DNA of 64,000 nucleotides from Duganella sp. BJB476 (GTDB lineage Bacteria; Pseudomonadota; Gammaproteobacteria; Burkholderiales; Burkholderiaceae_D): assembly GCF_003416895.1 (NCBI RefSeq), contig NZ_QVIO01000001.1, positions 310,001-374,000 on the forward strand, in the 5' to 3' direction. The notes below the pieces were generated by a model, which saw only the letters and a list, made by a program, of their open reading frames with translations, had not been told where the DNA came from and did not search any database. Made by a program: the position numbers and the translations under genes. Positions 36,866 through 45,884 of this stretch are shown piece by piece (positions within the stretch are counted from its first letter, which is position 1; every line of letters begins with the position of its first letter).

Positions 36866-37559
36866 CGTTCCAGGCCGCGTACTCGCCGCGGTGCTTGCGT
36901 ACGGCGACGCGGGCGATCGTGTCGCGGTCGCTTTCAAATACCAGACTGAACATGACGGGCGCGCCGGCCGCAGGCGGCGCCGGCGCGATCGCGCGCAGCG
37001 TGAACGGCAGGGCGCGCTGGCGGATGCATTGCGAGTTGCCGGCGAATAGCAGGCGTGCACGGCTCAGCAGTTCGGGATACTGGCGCAGCAGCGCCACCAC
37101 GTCTTCCGGCGGCAGCGTCTGCTCCATCAACACGGTATGCGGGGCGGCGGTGCAGATGGTTTTGGGCTGGGCCAGCCATACATGCCAGCTCGGCGGCTGG
37201 GCCGACTCGGTCCAGCGCCCATCCCTGGGCGCCTTGGCGTCGTAGACAAAACTCGAACGGATTTGCCGGCACAGGTCGACCGCCGAATGGCGCGGCGCCG
37301 AATCGACGCGGGCGATGACCTGCCACGGTTTGCCGCGCTGGCGCTGGATGTCGAACTCGGGCGCAAACAGCGGCGGCACCGGGCGCGCGCCTTTGGATTC
37401 GGCCAGTATCTTCTGGCGGAAGTAGTCGTCGAAGGAACTGCGTTCCTCGTCGCTGGGCGCGCGCTGTTCGATGGGCGGCGGCCCGGACGGTTTGGCCTGC
37501 TTGCCGGCCACGGCCGGTCCGGCCGCAGCCAGCAGCACTGCAAAATACATTGCCCGCAT
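36852..37559 (-). CDS. Secreted hypothetical protein coupled to envZ
   Basis: A 235-residue protein that I cannot place in a named family. The signal peptide (MRAMYFAVLLAAAGPAVAG) is followed by a Lys/Pro-rich linker and a domain with four conserved-looking cysteines: two (DLCRQI and KTICTA) in the middle and two (SQCIRQ, NVSCD) near the C-terminus, suggesting two disulfides. Its ATG overlaps the envZ stop (TGATG), so it is made with the kinase and may be a periplasmic part of the same signalling system; this link rests on context only. Confidence 0.65.
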   Translation of the reverse strand: MRAMYFAVLLAAAGPAVAGKQAKPSGPPPIEQRAPSDEERSSFDDYFRQKILAESKGARPVPPLFAPEFDIQRQRGKPWQVIARVDSAPRHSAVDLCRQIRSSFVYDAKAPRDGRWTESAQPPSWHVWLAQPKTICTAAPHTVLMEQTLPPEDVVALLRQYPELLSRARLLFAGNSQCIRQRALPFTLRAIAPAPPAAGAPVMFSLVFESDRDTIARVAVRKHRGEYAAWNVSCD

Positions 37560-38926
37560 CAAGCCGCCTTCATCACGATCTGGATCAGCAGGCCGCCGCC
37601 GTCGCGATTGCGCACGTGCAGCTCGGCGCCGTGGCGCTGCATCACGCGGTCGACGATGGCCAGGCCTAGCCCGGCGCCGTTGGCCTGGCCGCGCGCGGTG
37701 TCGAGCCGGGTGAAGGGCTTGAGCAGCTGCTCGATCTGGTCGGCCGGCACGCCGTTGCCGTGGTCCTGCACCTCGACGATCACGCGGCGCGAGGTGTGCA
37801 TGCCTTTGGTGCTGCACTTGATGTCGATCTCGGTGACCTCGCTGCCGGGCGTCTTGCCGTAGCGGCGGGCGTTCTCGATCAGGTTGTTGATGACGCGCTT
37901 GATGTCGGTGGCGTTGCCCATCACGTGGGCGTTGGCGACGATGTCGGTGGTGATGCGCACATCCGGCAGGCGGCCGGCTTCATGCGCGGTGTCTTGCAGC
38001 AGCTCGCTGAGGTCGACGTTGATGAAGCTCGATACCTCGGTCGGCTTGGCGTAGTCGAGGAACTGGCCGATGATGTCGTCCATCTGGCCGATGTCGGACT
38101 GGATGCCTTCGCGCGCCTCGTTCGACAGGTTGGCCATCTCCACTTCCAGTTGCATGCGCGCCAGCGGCGTGCGCAGGTCGTGCGAGATGCCGGCCAGGAT
38201 CACAGCGCGGTCCGATTCCACCTGCTGCAACTGCACCACCATCTGGTTGAAGCTGCGGTTGGCTTCCATGATTTCCATCGCGCCTTTTTCCGGCAGCGGG
38301 TCCGGGCGCTTGCCCTGTGCGAAGGCGCGCGTGGCTTGCGTCAGGCGGCGCAGCGGCAGGTTGATCAGGCTGGAGATGAAGGCCGCGCCCAGCAGCGACA
38401 CCACCGACACCACGCTGGCCCAGCCCAGCCACTGGATGCCGGTCAGGCCGCGGATGCGTTCGCGCTCCAGCATCAGCCAGTAGGCGTCGTCGTCGATCTT
38501 GAAGCTGACCCAGAAACCGGCCACGCCGTTGACGCGCGCCGAGAAGCGGGTGTCCTCGCCCAGCTTGGCCTTGACCAGTTTCTGGATGTCGGGCATCAGC
38601 GCGTTGTCGGGCGGCGGATCGACCTTGTCGTCGTCCTCCAGCGTGAACACGCGGATGCCTTCGTTGGACACCAGGTCGAACAGCAGCTCGCGCCGCAGTT
38701 CGGGCGCGGAGTGGGTGAGGGCGGCGTGGGTGATGGTGACCACCGAGATCACCTGCGAGGAGATCTGCTGCACCTGCGGCTCGTGCTGGACGGCGCTGAT
38801 CATGCCGACCCAGGCCGTCATGCTGGTGGTGGTCAGCGCGCCCAGCAGGAAGAAGGTGCGCCAGAACAGGCCGCTTTTCAGGCTGGCGGCCCTGAACGTA
38901 AAAGGAAACTTCGATTTCATGCGCAC
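37559..38926 (-). CDS. envZ: Osmosensor-type histidine kinase EnvZ
   Basis: A 455-residue inner-membrane kinase. TM1 is at about 21-44, a periplasmic domain of about 115 residues follows, and TM2 is at about 165-190 before a HAMP region (LRRLTQATRAFAQG). The H-box ISHDLRTPLARMQLEVEM with H249 is very close to EnvZ. The N-box NNLIENARRYG, DHGNGVP and GAGLGLAIVDRV complete the ATPase. Start GTG 38926 fits AAGG 7 nt upstream (at the regulator stop); ATG 38920 is a close alternative. It lies downstream of ompR and upstream of a coupled secreted protein. Confidence 0.92.
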   Translation of the reverse strand: MRMKSKFPFTFRAASLKSGLFWRTFFLLGALTTTSMTAWVGMISAVQHEPQVQQISSQVISVVTITHAALTHSAPELRRELLFDLVSNEGIRVFTLEDDDKVDPPPDNALMPDIQKLVKAKLGEDTRFSARVNGVAGFWVSFKIDDDAYWLMLERERIRGLTGIQWLGWASVVSVVSLLGAAFISSLINLPLRRLTQATRAFAQGKRPDPLPEKGAMEIMEANRSFNQMVVQLQQVESDRAVILAGISHDLRTPLARMQLEVEMANLSNEAREGIQSDIGQMDDIIGQFLDYAKPTEVSSFINVDLSELLQDTAHEAGRLPDVRITTDIVANAHVMGNATDIKRVINNLIENARRYGKTPGSEVTEIDIKCSTKGMHTSRRVIVEVQDHGNGVPADQIEQLLKPFTRLDTARGQANGAGLGLAIVDRVMQRHGAELHVRNRDGGGLLIQIVMKAA

Positions 38927-38935
38927 GCCCGCGCC

Positions 38936-39703
38936 TTAGCGCGGCTGCCCCTCCGGAATGAACACATAGCCCAGGCCCCAGACGGTCTGGATGTACAGCG
39001 GGCTCGACGGATCGGGTTCGATCAGTTTGCGCAGGCGCGAGATCTGCACGTCCAGGCTGCGGTCGAACACTTCGTATTCGCGGCCGCGCGCCAGTTCCAT
39101 CAGCTTTTCGCGCGACAGCGGCTGGCGCGCATGGCGGGCGAATACTTTTAGTACCGAAAATTCGCCGGTGGTCAGCGGCACGGTCTCGCCGGCCTTCTTC
39201 AGCGTGCGGGTGCCCAGGTCCAGCACGAACTGGCCGAACTCGAACGACTGCGGGGTTTCCGACGGCGCGCCGGGGATTTCGTCCGGGCCGCGGCGGCGCA
39301 GCACGGCGCCGATGCGGGCCACCAGCTCGCGCGGGTTGAACGGCTTCGGCAGGTAGTCGTCGGCGCCCATTTCCAGGCCGACGATGCGGTCCACGTCTTC
39401 GCCCTTGGCGGTCAGCATGATGATCGGCGTCTGGTCGCCGGCGCCGCGCAGGCGGCGGCAGATCGACAGGCCGTCTTCGCCCGGCAGCATCAGGTCCAGC
39501 ACCAGCAGATCGTAGCGCTCGCGCAGCCACAGCTTGTTCATGGCCGTCGCGCTCTCGGCGGTGAAGACGTTGAAGCCTTGCTCGGTCAGGTAGCGGCGCA
39601 GCAGGTCGCGCAGCCGTACGTCGTCGTCCACTACCATGATCTTGGCCTGATGGCCATGCTGGTTGGCGGAGGTGTTGCCGGATTCAGTCGTTGTGCTAGT
39701 CAT
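38936..39703 (-). CDS. ompR: Response regulator OmpR
   Basis: A 255-residue regulator. A Ser/Thr-rich N-terminal extension of about 20 residues is followed by the receiver with VVDDDVRLRDLLRRYL, phospho-acceptor D70 in LVLDLMLPGEDG, and ADDYLPKPFNPRELVAR. The winged helix has LTTGEFSVLKVFARHARQPLSREKLM and SRLRKLIEPDP...VWGLGYVF. This is the typical OmpR branch that controls porins and envelope functions. The regulatory region between this gene and 39874 contains 10-bp-phased TTACA repeats that may be its own binding site. The pair is separated from envZ by 9 nt. Confidence 0.93.
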   Translation of the reverse strand: MTSTTTESGNTSANQHGHQAKIMVVDDDVRLRDLLRRYLTEQGFNVFTAESATAMNKLWLRERYDLLVLDLMLPGEDGLSICRRLRGAGDQTPIIMLTAKGEDVDRIVGLEMGADDYLPKPFNPRELVARIGAVLRRRGPDEIPGAPSETPQSFEFGQFVLDLGTRTLKKAGETVPLTTGEFSVLKVFARHARQPLSREKLMELARGREYEVFDRSLDVQISRLRKLIEPDPSSPLYIQTVWGLGYVFIPEGQPR

Positions 39704-39770
39704 TTGGCTGCCAGATTTGTCATATTCATGTTGCTATGGTAACGTCATATTCGCATTGCGAAAACGTCTG

Positions 39771-39807
39771 TGACAACCCATTACAAAGTGTTACAAACTT
39801 TACCCAA
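39771..39807. promoter_or_regulatory. Ten-bp-phased TTACA direct repeats (possible OmpR site)
   Basis: TGACA at 39771, TTACA at 39781, TTACA at 39791 and TACCC at 39801 are spaced exactly 10 bp apart, one helical turn. Tandem 10-bp direct repeats are the usual layout of OmpR-family binding sites. The block lies in the 170-nt region between divergent ompR and the secreted-protein gene. No experiment or search supports it. Confidence 0.45.
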
Positions 39808-39873
39808 TTCGTCTTACCCCCTCAGGTAAAGCATCATACACTCTGGGCATAGATTCAGCTTTTTAGGAACGTC

Positions 39874-40251
39874 ATGGGCATCGATCACAAAAAAAACTAC
39901 GCGGCAGCAAGCGCAAATTTTTGCGTGCGATCCCTCTTGGGCGTTCTGTTGCTGAGCGGCGCCGCGATGGCGCACGACAGTTCCTCGGAGCGCGACGCGC
40001 CGCGCCGCGAAGAGCCCCGCACCCTGCCTGCGCGCGATGTGCAGCCGGCGCGTCAGGCCGAGCCACGCCAGATCGATCCGCGCAGCTATGAGGCCCGCGC
40101 CGAAGAGCAGCGCCGCGCCATGCAGGAAGCCGGCCGCAATGCCGAAATGAATCGCCGTGCCGGCCGCCTGACGCCGGACGAGCGCCGCGACCTGCGCCGC
40201 CAGATCAACGAAGCCGGCCAGGATATCTACGCCAACCCGCCCCGCCATTGA
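39874..40251 (+). CDS. Secreted Arg/Glu-rich hypothetical protein
   Basis: A 125-residue protein with a hydrophobic signal segment (SLLGVLLLSGAAMA, ending before HDSS) and then a strongly charged, helical, Arg/Glu/Gln-rich region. The C-terminal LTPDERRDLRRQINEAGQDIY is a recurring motif of small exported proteins in Burkholderiales; its function is not known. It is divergent from ompR and shares the region with the TTACA repeats, so OmpR control is possible. No membrane segment follows the signal. Confidence 0.72.
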   Translation: MGIDHKKNYAAASANFCVRSLLGVLLLSGAAMAHDSSSERDAPRREEPRTLPARDVQPARQAEPRQIDPRSYEARAEEQRRAMQEAGRNAEMNRRAGRLTPDERRDLRRQINEAGQDIYANPPRH

Positions 40252-40352
40252 TCGACCGCTGCTTTTATTATTGAACTAACATTGATCTGTGACAATAATT
40301 TCACAGTTGTGTCGTTCGCACCACGAAAATCGCTTTCTTTTCCTTACTCCAA

Positions 40353-40374
40353 GTGTAATATTAGTTAATTACAC
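40353..40374. promoter_or_regulatory. Perfect inverted repeat upstream of the FapA-like pair
   Basis: GTGTAAT at 40353-40359 and ATTACAC at 40368-40374 form a perfect 7-bp dyad with an 8-nt AT-rich centre, 36 nt before ATG 40410. It is symmetric enough to be a dimeric repressor or activator operator. There is no T-run, so it is not a terminator. The binding protein is unknown. Confidence 0.4.
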
Positions 40375-40409
40375 GCAATGCCCTTCGGCCGCGTGCCGTT
40401 CGGAGGAAG

Positions 40410-42317
40410 ATGGTGGTTCAAGAGGTTGCCCCTGCCGCGCAAGGCCAGGAGTCTCATGCTCCGGGGAGCGGCTTGCCTGTCGGCTTGCTGAAGCGCCCGG
40501 ACGGCATCTATATCGACATGACGCTGTCGCCGCTGACGCTGACCGCCGCCATCAATGAAGTCTTCCATTCCCACTGTTATTTCGTCGGCCTGAATTATCC
40601 CTTGCTGGTCAAGGCGCTGTACGGTGTCGGCCCCGATACCGGCGTGCCGGGCCAGGCGCGGCTGGCGGCCGAGTTGCGCGTGATGGAGCCGGAGCGCATC
40701 GCGCTGTACAAGAATCCGAAGATGGGGCGCGGCTACGCCGAATACTATTTCGAGACGCTGTATCTGGACGCGATGACGCTGCCCGACGGCACCGAGATCC
40801 CGGAACGGCCGACGCGGCTGGACGTCGACGAGTTCGTGGCCGAGATGTGGAACAAGGGTATCCTGTTCGGCATCGAGGTGGCGGCCGTGGCGGCGGCCAT
40901 CGCTTCCACCAAGGCCGACCGCATCACCGTGGCCACCGAGCTGGAGCCGGAGCCGGGCCAGGACGCGACGGTGGTCGAAGTGTCGTCCGACCTGCACCGC
41001 AGCGACGCGCCCAAGACCAAGGCCGACGGCCGCATTGACCTGGGCAGCTTCCAGAACCGCTTCCCGCAGATCAAGGCCAATGTGCGGCTGCTGAAAAAGC
41101 TGCCCGCCGTGCCGGGGCAGCCGGGCTTCGACCTGGCCGGCCGCATGACGCCGGCCGGCGCGCCCAAGGACCTGACGCTGCGCTTCTTCGCCGGCGACGG
41201 CACCGACGCCGTGATGGTGGACAACGACGAGTACCTGGTGTCGACCCGCGAAGGCTTCCTGAACGTCGATTCCAAGTCCAACCGCATTTCCATCACCGAT
41301 AAAATCGTCAGCACCGACGGCGTCAGCGGCCGCACCACCGGCAACCTGGAACTGGCCGGCGCCTACGAGGAATTCGGCGACGTGCAGGAGCAGCGCGACG
41401 TCACCGGCGGCGACATCACGGTGCACGGCAACGTCTACGGCAATATCCATTCGCGCGGCGGCACCGTGGTGCTGGACAAGAACCTGGTCAGCGGCAGCAT
41501 CGCCAACGTGGCCGGCAACATCACCGTCACCGGGGTCGCTTCCGGCTCGGTGATCTCCACCCGCAGCGGCACGGTGCATATCGGCCGGGCCGAGAACTGC
41601 GTCATCTCCGGCACCATCGTGACCTTGGGCGAGGCTTCCAACTGCGAGATCATCGCCGAAGAAATCCGCATCGAAGTGGCCGAGGGCTGCGCGGTGGCCG
41701 GCCGCAACGTCGAAATCGAAAACGCCGGGCCGCGCCGCCGCACCGAGATGGTCATCTATGTGCTGGTGAAGGATGTCAGCCAGTTCGACCAGGAGATCGC
41801 CGACCTGGAACTGCGGGTGGCGGGCTTCGAGGCGGCCAACCTGGCGGCGCGGGAGGAGGCCGAGCGCATCGCGGCGGTGCCGGACGTGCGGCGCTACCTG
41901 GCGCTGGCCGAAAAGCTGCGGGTGCAGGAGCTGCAACTGACCGCCGAGCAGGGCCAGTTCCTGCGCAAGATCGCCGGCGCGGTGGCCACCGAGTTGCAGG
42001 CCATCGCCAAGCTGCGCACCGACCTGCAGGCAGGCCAGACGCAGCAAAAGCTGTTGCAGGACAAGCTGGCCCGCGTGCTCGAACAGAAGGCGGAAGCGGC
42101 CGGTGTGGCGCGCTGCGGCCTGCACCTGGTCAACGGCGACACCCTGGTGCGCACCATGCCGTTCCAGTCCGACGTCACGGCGCTGATCCAGCTGCCCGCC
42201 AAGGATATCAAGCAGCGCCTGCGCGGCACGCCGGGCGGCGGCGAGGTGCTGTTCAGCGACAGCGCCGGCTCGCTGGACTGGCACCTCAGCGCGCGGCAGC
42301 GGCCTGTGGCTGGCTAG
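40410..42317 (+). CDS. FapA/DUF342 family protein, copy 1
   Basis: A 635-residue cytoplasmic protein without a signal or membrane segment. The N-terminal third is an unassigned alpha/beta region. The middle (about 290-450) is a right-handed beta-helix of the FapA/DUF342 type: GRTTGNLELAG, FGDVQEQRDVTGGDI, TVHGNVYGNIHSRGG, then the ENCVISGTIVTLGEASNCEI coils. The last 170 residues form a coiled coil. Family members affect flagellar or cell-surface assembly in some bacteria, but the role here is unknown. ATG 40410 is 3 nt after GGAGG; GTG 40413 would have better spacing. A second copy follows 114 nt later. Confidence 0.82.
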   Translation: MVVQEVAPAAQGQESHAPGSGLPVGLLKRPDGIYIDMTLSPLTLTAAINEVFHSHCYFVGLNYPLLVKALYGVGPDTGVPGQARLAAELRVMEPERIALYKNPKMGRGYAEYYFETLYLDAMTLPDGTEIPERPTRLDVDEFVAEMWNKGILFGIEVAAVAAAIASTKADRITVATELEPEPGQDATVVEVSSDLHRSDAPKTKADGRIDLGSFQNRFPQIKANVRLLKKLPAVPGQPGFDLAGRMTPAGAPKDLTLRFFAGDGTDAVMVDNDEYLVSTREGFLNVDSKSNRISITDKIVSTDGVSGRTTGNLELAGAYEEFGDVQEQRDVTGGDITVHGNVYGNIHSRGGTVVLDKNLVSGSIANVAGNITVTGVASGSVISTRSGTVHIGRAENCVISGTIVTLGEASNCEIIAEEIRIEVAEGCAVAGRNVEIENAGPRRRTEMVIYVLVKDVSQFDQEIADLELRVAGFEAANLAAREEAERIAAVPDVRRYLALAEKLRVQELQLTAEQGQFLRKIAGAVATELQAIAKLRTDLQAGQTQQKLLQDKLARVLEQKAEAAGVARCGLHLVNGDTLVRTMPFQSDVTALIQLPAKDIKQRLRGTPGGGEVLFSDSAGSLDWHLSARQRPVAG

Positions 42318-42431
42318 CCCCAGTGCGCGCACAATGCCTGCGGTTCATGCTAATCTAGATTCAACATTACAAAGTGAAGAAGCGTTGCCTGGCCGGGCGG
42401 CGTTTCGACGTACATTTTCCTGGGGATTACT

Positions 42432-44297
42432 GTGTCAGATGACGCGACGGCGCTGGATTTAAACGCGGAGAGCGAGCTGCCCGCAGCGATCGTCAAGCGC
42501 GCGGACGGCGTCTTTTTCGCCGCCGACGCCTCGGCCGTTTCCTGTTTGTCGGCGGTCAGCCAGGTGTTCCTCGGCAGCGCCTATTTCGCCAAGCTCGATT
42601 ACGCGATCTTCATCAAGCTGCTCTACAACTGCGGCCCGGACCTGCCGGCCAATGTGACCAGCAAGCCGCTGATACGCTTTGCCGACACCATCGAACCGTT
42701 CCACCCGCCGCGCCGGGCCTTGTACAAGTCCGTCAAGATCATCAACGGCGAGGCCGAATACTACTTCGAGCCGGTGTTCTTCGAGGTGCCCGACATGCCG
42801 CCGCAACCGGCGCGCCTGAATTTCGACGAATTCGTTTCCGACATGTGGGTCAAGGGCATACGCTTCGGCATCGACGCGCCGGCCGTGCGCGACGTGATCA
42901 CCAGCGGGCGGCTGGCGCGCATCATCGTCGCCCGCCGGCTCAACGCCACGGCGGGACGCGACGCCACCATCGTGGAGGTCTCGCAGGAAATCCATCGCAG
43001 TAATGCGCCGCGCGAAAAGTCGGACGGCAAGGTGGATTTGCAGGCTTTCCAGAACCGCTTCCCGCAGGTCAAACCCAACGTCAAGCTGCTGCGCAAGGTG
43101 CCGCGCACGGCGGGCGTGCGTGGCTACGAACTGTCGGGCATCGTGCTGGAGCCGCCGGTCCCGCGCGACATTGAGTTGAGCAGCGTGGCCGGCGAGGGCA
43201 CGGTGATCGAGAACCTGCGCGACGGCGAGTTCCTGGTGTCGGCGGTGGAGGGCTTCCTCAGTGTGGACCCGGGCAGCAAGCGCCTGTCGATCGGCCCCAA
43301 GATCATCAGCCGCGAAGGCGTCAGCGCGCGCACCACCGGCAATTTGCAGCTGACCGGCGAGTACGAGGAATTCGGCGACGTGCAGGAGCAGCGCTCGGTC
43401 GAAGGCGGCAACATCACCATCCACGGCGACGTGTTCGGCATCATCACCTCGCGCGGCGGCGACATTGTCTTGAGCCGCAACCTGATGGGCGGCACCATCA
43501 CCAACGCCGACGGCGGCATACGAGTGCAGGGCGTGGCCTCCGGCTCGGTGCTGCAGACCAAGCGCGGCGAGGTGACGCTGGCGCGCGCGGAGAGCTGCAT
43601 CATCTCCGGCACGCGGGTGGTGATCGGCGAGGCAAGCAACTGCGAAATCATGGCCGAGGAAGTGGTGATCAAGGTGGCCGAGGGCTGCGCCATCGCCGCG
43701 CGCAAGATCGAGATCGCCAACGCCGGGCCGCGCAAGCAGAACGAGATGCTGCTCTACACGCTGGTGCCGGACACCTCCAAGTTCGACAAGAAGATCGCCG
43801 AGTTGCAGCCCAGGGTGCAGCACGCCGCGCACGAGGCCAATATGCGCAAGGTGGAGATCGACGTCATCACCGGCCAGACCGAGGTGCGCAACTACCTGAC
43901 GCTGGCCACCCGCGTGCGCAAGCGCGAGGTGATGCTGACGCCGGAGCAGGAGCCGCTGTTCCACCGGATGGCGGCGGCGGTGGGGCCGTCGTTGAAGGCG
44001 GTGGCGAAGATTTCGCTGGCGATGAAGGCGGCGCAGGTGCAGCAGGAGCAGGCGCAGGAAGAGGTCAACCAGGTGCAGCGGCAGAAGACCGCCGTGATGC
44101 GCGGCTCGCGCTGCATGGTCGAGACCCTGACCGGCGACGTGCTGCTGCGGACCATGACTTTCGTGCCGGACGGGCCGCCGGCGCATGACCGGCCGGCCAA
44201 GGAGGTCAAGGCCAAGGTGCGCACCACGGCGGCCGGCATGACCACCATCTACTCCGGCAGCGCCGGGCCGATCGCCTGGGCGCCGGAGACGGATTAA
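42432..44297 (+). CDS. FapA/DUF342 family protein, copy 2
   Basis: A 621-residue paralogue of the preceding gene with the same three-part plan: N-terminal module, beta-helix (GRTTGNLQLTG-like, FGDVQEQRSVEGGNI, IHGDVFGIITSRGGD) and C-terminal coiled coil. Some stretches are identical at DNA level to copy 1, for example 33 nt around the YEEFGDVQEQR codons. The start is GTG at 42432, after GGGGA at good spacing. It is convergent with arfB with 1 nt between stops. Function is not known; the tandem copies suggest a hetero-oligomer or a recent duplication followed by divergence. Confidence 0.82.
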   Translation: MSDDATALDLNAESELPAAIVKRADGVFFAADASAVSCLSAVSQVFLGSAYFAKLDYAIFIKLLYNCGPDLPANVTSKPLIRFADTIEPFHPPRRALYKSVKIINGEAEYYFEPVFFEVPDMPPQPARLNFDEFVSDMWVKGIRFGIDAPAVRDVITSGRLARIIVARRLNATAGRDATIVEVSQEIHRSNAPREKSDGKVDLQAFQNRFPQVKPNVKLLRKVPRTAGVRGYELSGIVLEPPVPRDIELSSVAGEGTVIENLRDGEFLVSAVEGFLSVDPGSKRLSIGPKIISREGVSARTTGNLQLTGEYEEFGDVQEQRSVEGGNITIHGDVFGIITSRGGDIVLSRNLMGGTITNADGGIRVQGVASGSVLQTKRGEVTLARAESCIISGTRVVIGEASNCEIMAEEVVIKVAEGCAIAARKIEIANAGPRKQNEMLLYTLVPDTSKFDKKIAELQPRVQHAAHEANMRKVEIDVITGQTEVRNYLTLATRVRKREVMLTPEQEPLFHRMAAAVGPSLKAVAKISLAMKAAQVQQEQAQEEVNQVQRQKTAVMRGSRCMVETLTGDVLLRTMTFVPDGPPAHDRPAKEVKAKVRTTAAGMTTIYSGSAGPIAWAPETD

Positions 44298-44298
44298 A

Positions 44299-44688
44299 TT
44301 ACAAGCTGATTTTGCCGCGCAGTTGTTTGCGTTCGCCGTCCTTGGTCTTGCCGTCCAGGCGCTTGCGCTGCGAGCTGCGGGTGGGCCTGGTCGGACGGCG
44401 CACGGTGGGCAGCACGGCCACGCTGTCGACCAGTTCTTGCAGGCGGCGCAAGGCTTCCTCCTTATTGGCCTCCTGGCTGCGCGACTGCTGCGCTTTCAGC
44501 ACCACCACGCCGTCCTTGGTGATGCGCTGGTCGCGCATGGCCAGCAGGCGCTCCTTGATATGCTCTGGCAGCGAGGAGCTGACGATGTCGAAGCGCAGGT
44601 GCACCGCGCTCGAAACCTTGTTGACGTTCTGCCCGCCCGGCCCCTGGGCGCGGATGGCGTTGAACTCCACTTCGTTCACATCGATCAC
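44299..44688 (-). CDS. arfB: Alternative ribosome-rescue factor ArfB (YaeJ)
   Basis: A 129-residue peptidyl-tRNA hydrolase that frees stalled ribosomes. The catalytic GGQ is in AQGPGGQNVNKV and the mRNA-channel tail is basic (KRLDGKTKDGERKQLRGK), both hallmarks of ArfB, with the RF1 codon-recognition domains absent. The family usually starts just before this point; GTG 44688 is used because it overlaps the CaiB stop (GTGA), giving coupling. It is transcribed with the CoA-transferase gene upstream. Confidence 0.93.
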   Translation of the reverse strand: MIDVNEVEFNAIRAQGPGGQNVNKVSSAVHLRFDIVSSSLPEHIKERLLAMRDQRITKDGVVVLKAQQSRSQEANKEEALRRLQELVDSVAVLPTVRRPTRPTRSSQRKRLDGKTKDGERKQLRGKISL

Positions 44689-45758
44689 GGCGCAAACTCC
44701 ACCGGCTGCGCCACCGACCACGACTCGCCTTCGGTGTCGTGCGGGCGGCGGCTGACGATATCGCGGAACAGCGGGTGCCGCAGGGCTTCCTCGGTGCGCA
44801 GCACCGGCGAGACGCAGCAGTCGGCGGCGGCGAAGGCTTCGGTCCACTGCGCCAGCGTGCGGGTGGCGAACAGCGCATCCAGTTCGGCCTTGAGCGCCAT
44901 CGCATCCTCGCCGCCGACCTGCTGGCCGAGCTGCCAGTGGCGCGGCTTCAGGTCCGGCCGTTGCAGCACGTCGCAGCAACCCTGCCAGAACTTGAGCTCC
45001 AGCGCGCCGACCGCCATGTAGCGGCCATCCGCCGTGCGGTAGACGTTGTAGCAGGGGACACCGCCGGTCAGCAGGTCGCGGCCCGGCACGGCGGGGGCAC
45101 CGTTGTTGACCGCCACCAGCGGCATGATGTTATGCGCCATCACGGCGGCCGTCATCGAGACGTCGACGAAGCGGCCTGCGCCACCCATCTTGACCGCCAC
45201 CAGCGCCGCCAGGATGCCCTGCAGCGCCGATTGCGCGCCGCCCAGCAGGTCGCCCACCTGCAGGTTGGGCAGCGCGGGCACGCCGTCGGCGCCGGCGTTC
45301 TGGTCCAGCATGCCGGCGTAGCCGATGTAGTTGATGTCGTGTCCGGCCAGCTGCGCAAAGGGGCCGTGCTGGCCGTAGCCGGAGATCGCGCACATCACCA
45401 GCTTGGGATTGCGTTGGCGGAGCGTCTGCCAGCCCAGGCCCAGCTTGTCCATTACGCCGGGGCGGAAGCTTTCGACCAGCACGTCGGCCGTCTCCACCAT
45501 CGCCAGCAGTTGTTCGCGGTGCGCGGCATCCTTCAGGTCCAGCCGCATCATCCGCTTGCCGCGGTTGACGGCGACGAAGAACTGCGACACCTCGTTGCGC
45601 ACGGGGCCCATGACGCGCGCGTAGTCGCCGGGACCGGGATCTTCGATCTTGATCACTTCCGCGCCCATGTCCGCCAGGTGCATGGTGGCGACGGGGCCGG
45701 GCAGTAATCGCGTCAGGTCCAGTACGCGGATGCCGCTGAGGGGGAGCTGTGTATTCAT
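44685..45758 (-). CDS. CaiB/BaiF CoA-transferase family protein
   Basis: A 357-residue class III CoA-transferase or alpha-methylacyl-CoA racemase. It begins with GIRVLDLTRLLPGP, has GAEVIKIEDPGPGD near residue 36-50, and GYGQHGPFAQLAGHDINY with the usual catalytic Asp (in the GHD segment). The ending is typical for the racemase-like subgroup. The reaction moves CoA between acids or epimerises 2-methylacyl-CoA; the substrate is not evident. ATG 45758 is the start; a longer ORF upstream has no family sequence. arfB overlaps its stop. Confidence 0.88.
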   Translation of the reverse strand: MNTQLPLSGIRVLDLTRLLPGPVATMHLADMGAEVIKIEDPGPGDYARVMGPVRNEVSQFFVAVNRGKRMMRLDLKDAAHREQLLAMVETADVLVESFRPGVMDKLGLGWQTLRQRNPKLVMCAISGYGQHGPFAQLAGHDINYIGYAGMLDQNAGADGVPALPNLQVGDLLGGAQSALQGILAALVAVKMGGAGRFVDVSMTAAVMAHNIMPLVAVNNGAPAVPGRDLLTGGVPCYNVYRTADGRYMAVGALELKFWQGCCDVLQRPDLKPRHWQLGQQVGGEDAMALKAELDALFATRTLAQWTEAFAAADCCVSPVLRTEEALRHPLFRDIVSRRPHDTEGESWSVAQPVEFAP

Positions 45759-45884
45759 GAAGGCATTGTAGCAAACCAGCCACTCCGAGCCCGGTGAATG
45801 TTGACGCCGCTCAACGACCACCGGGGAGGGCAAAGGTAGGATGGCACATGCCTGTTACCGCACGTCCCGGACGAAAGGATCATC

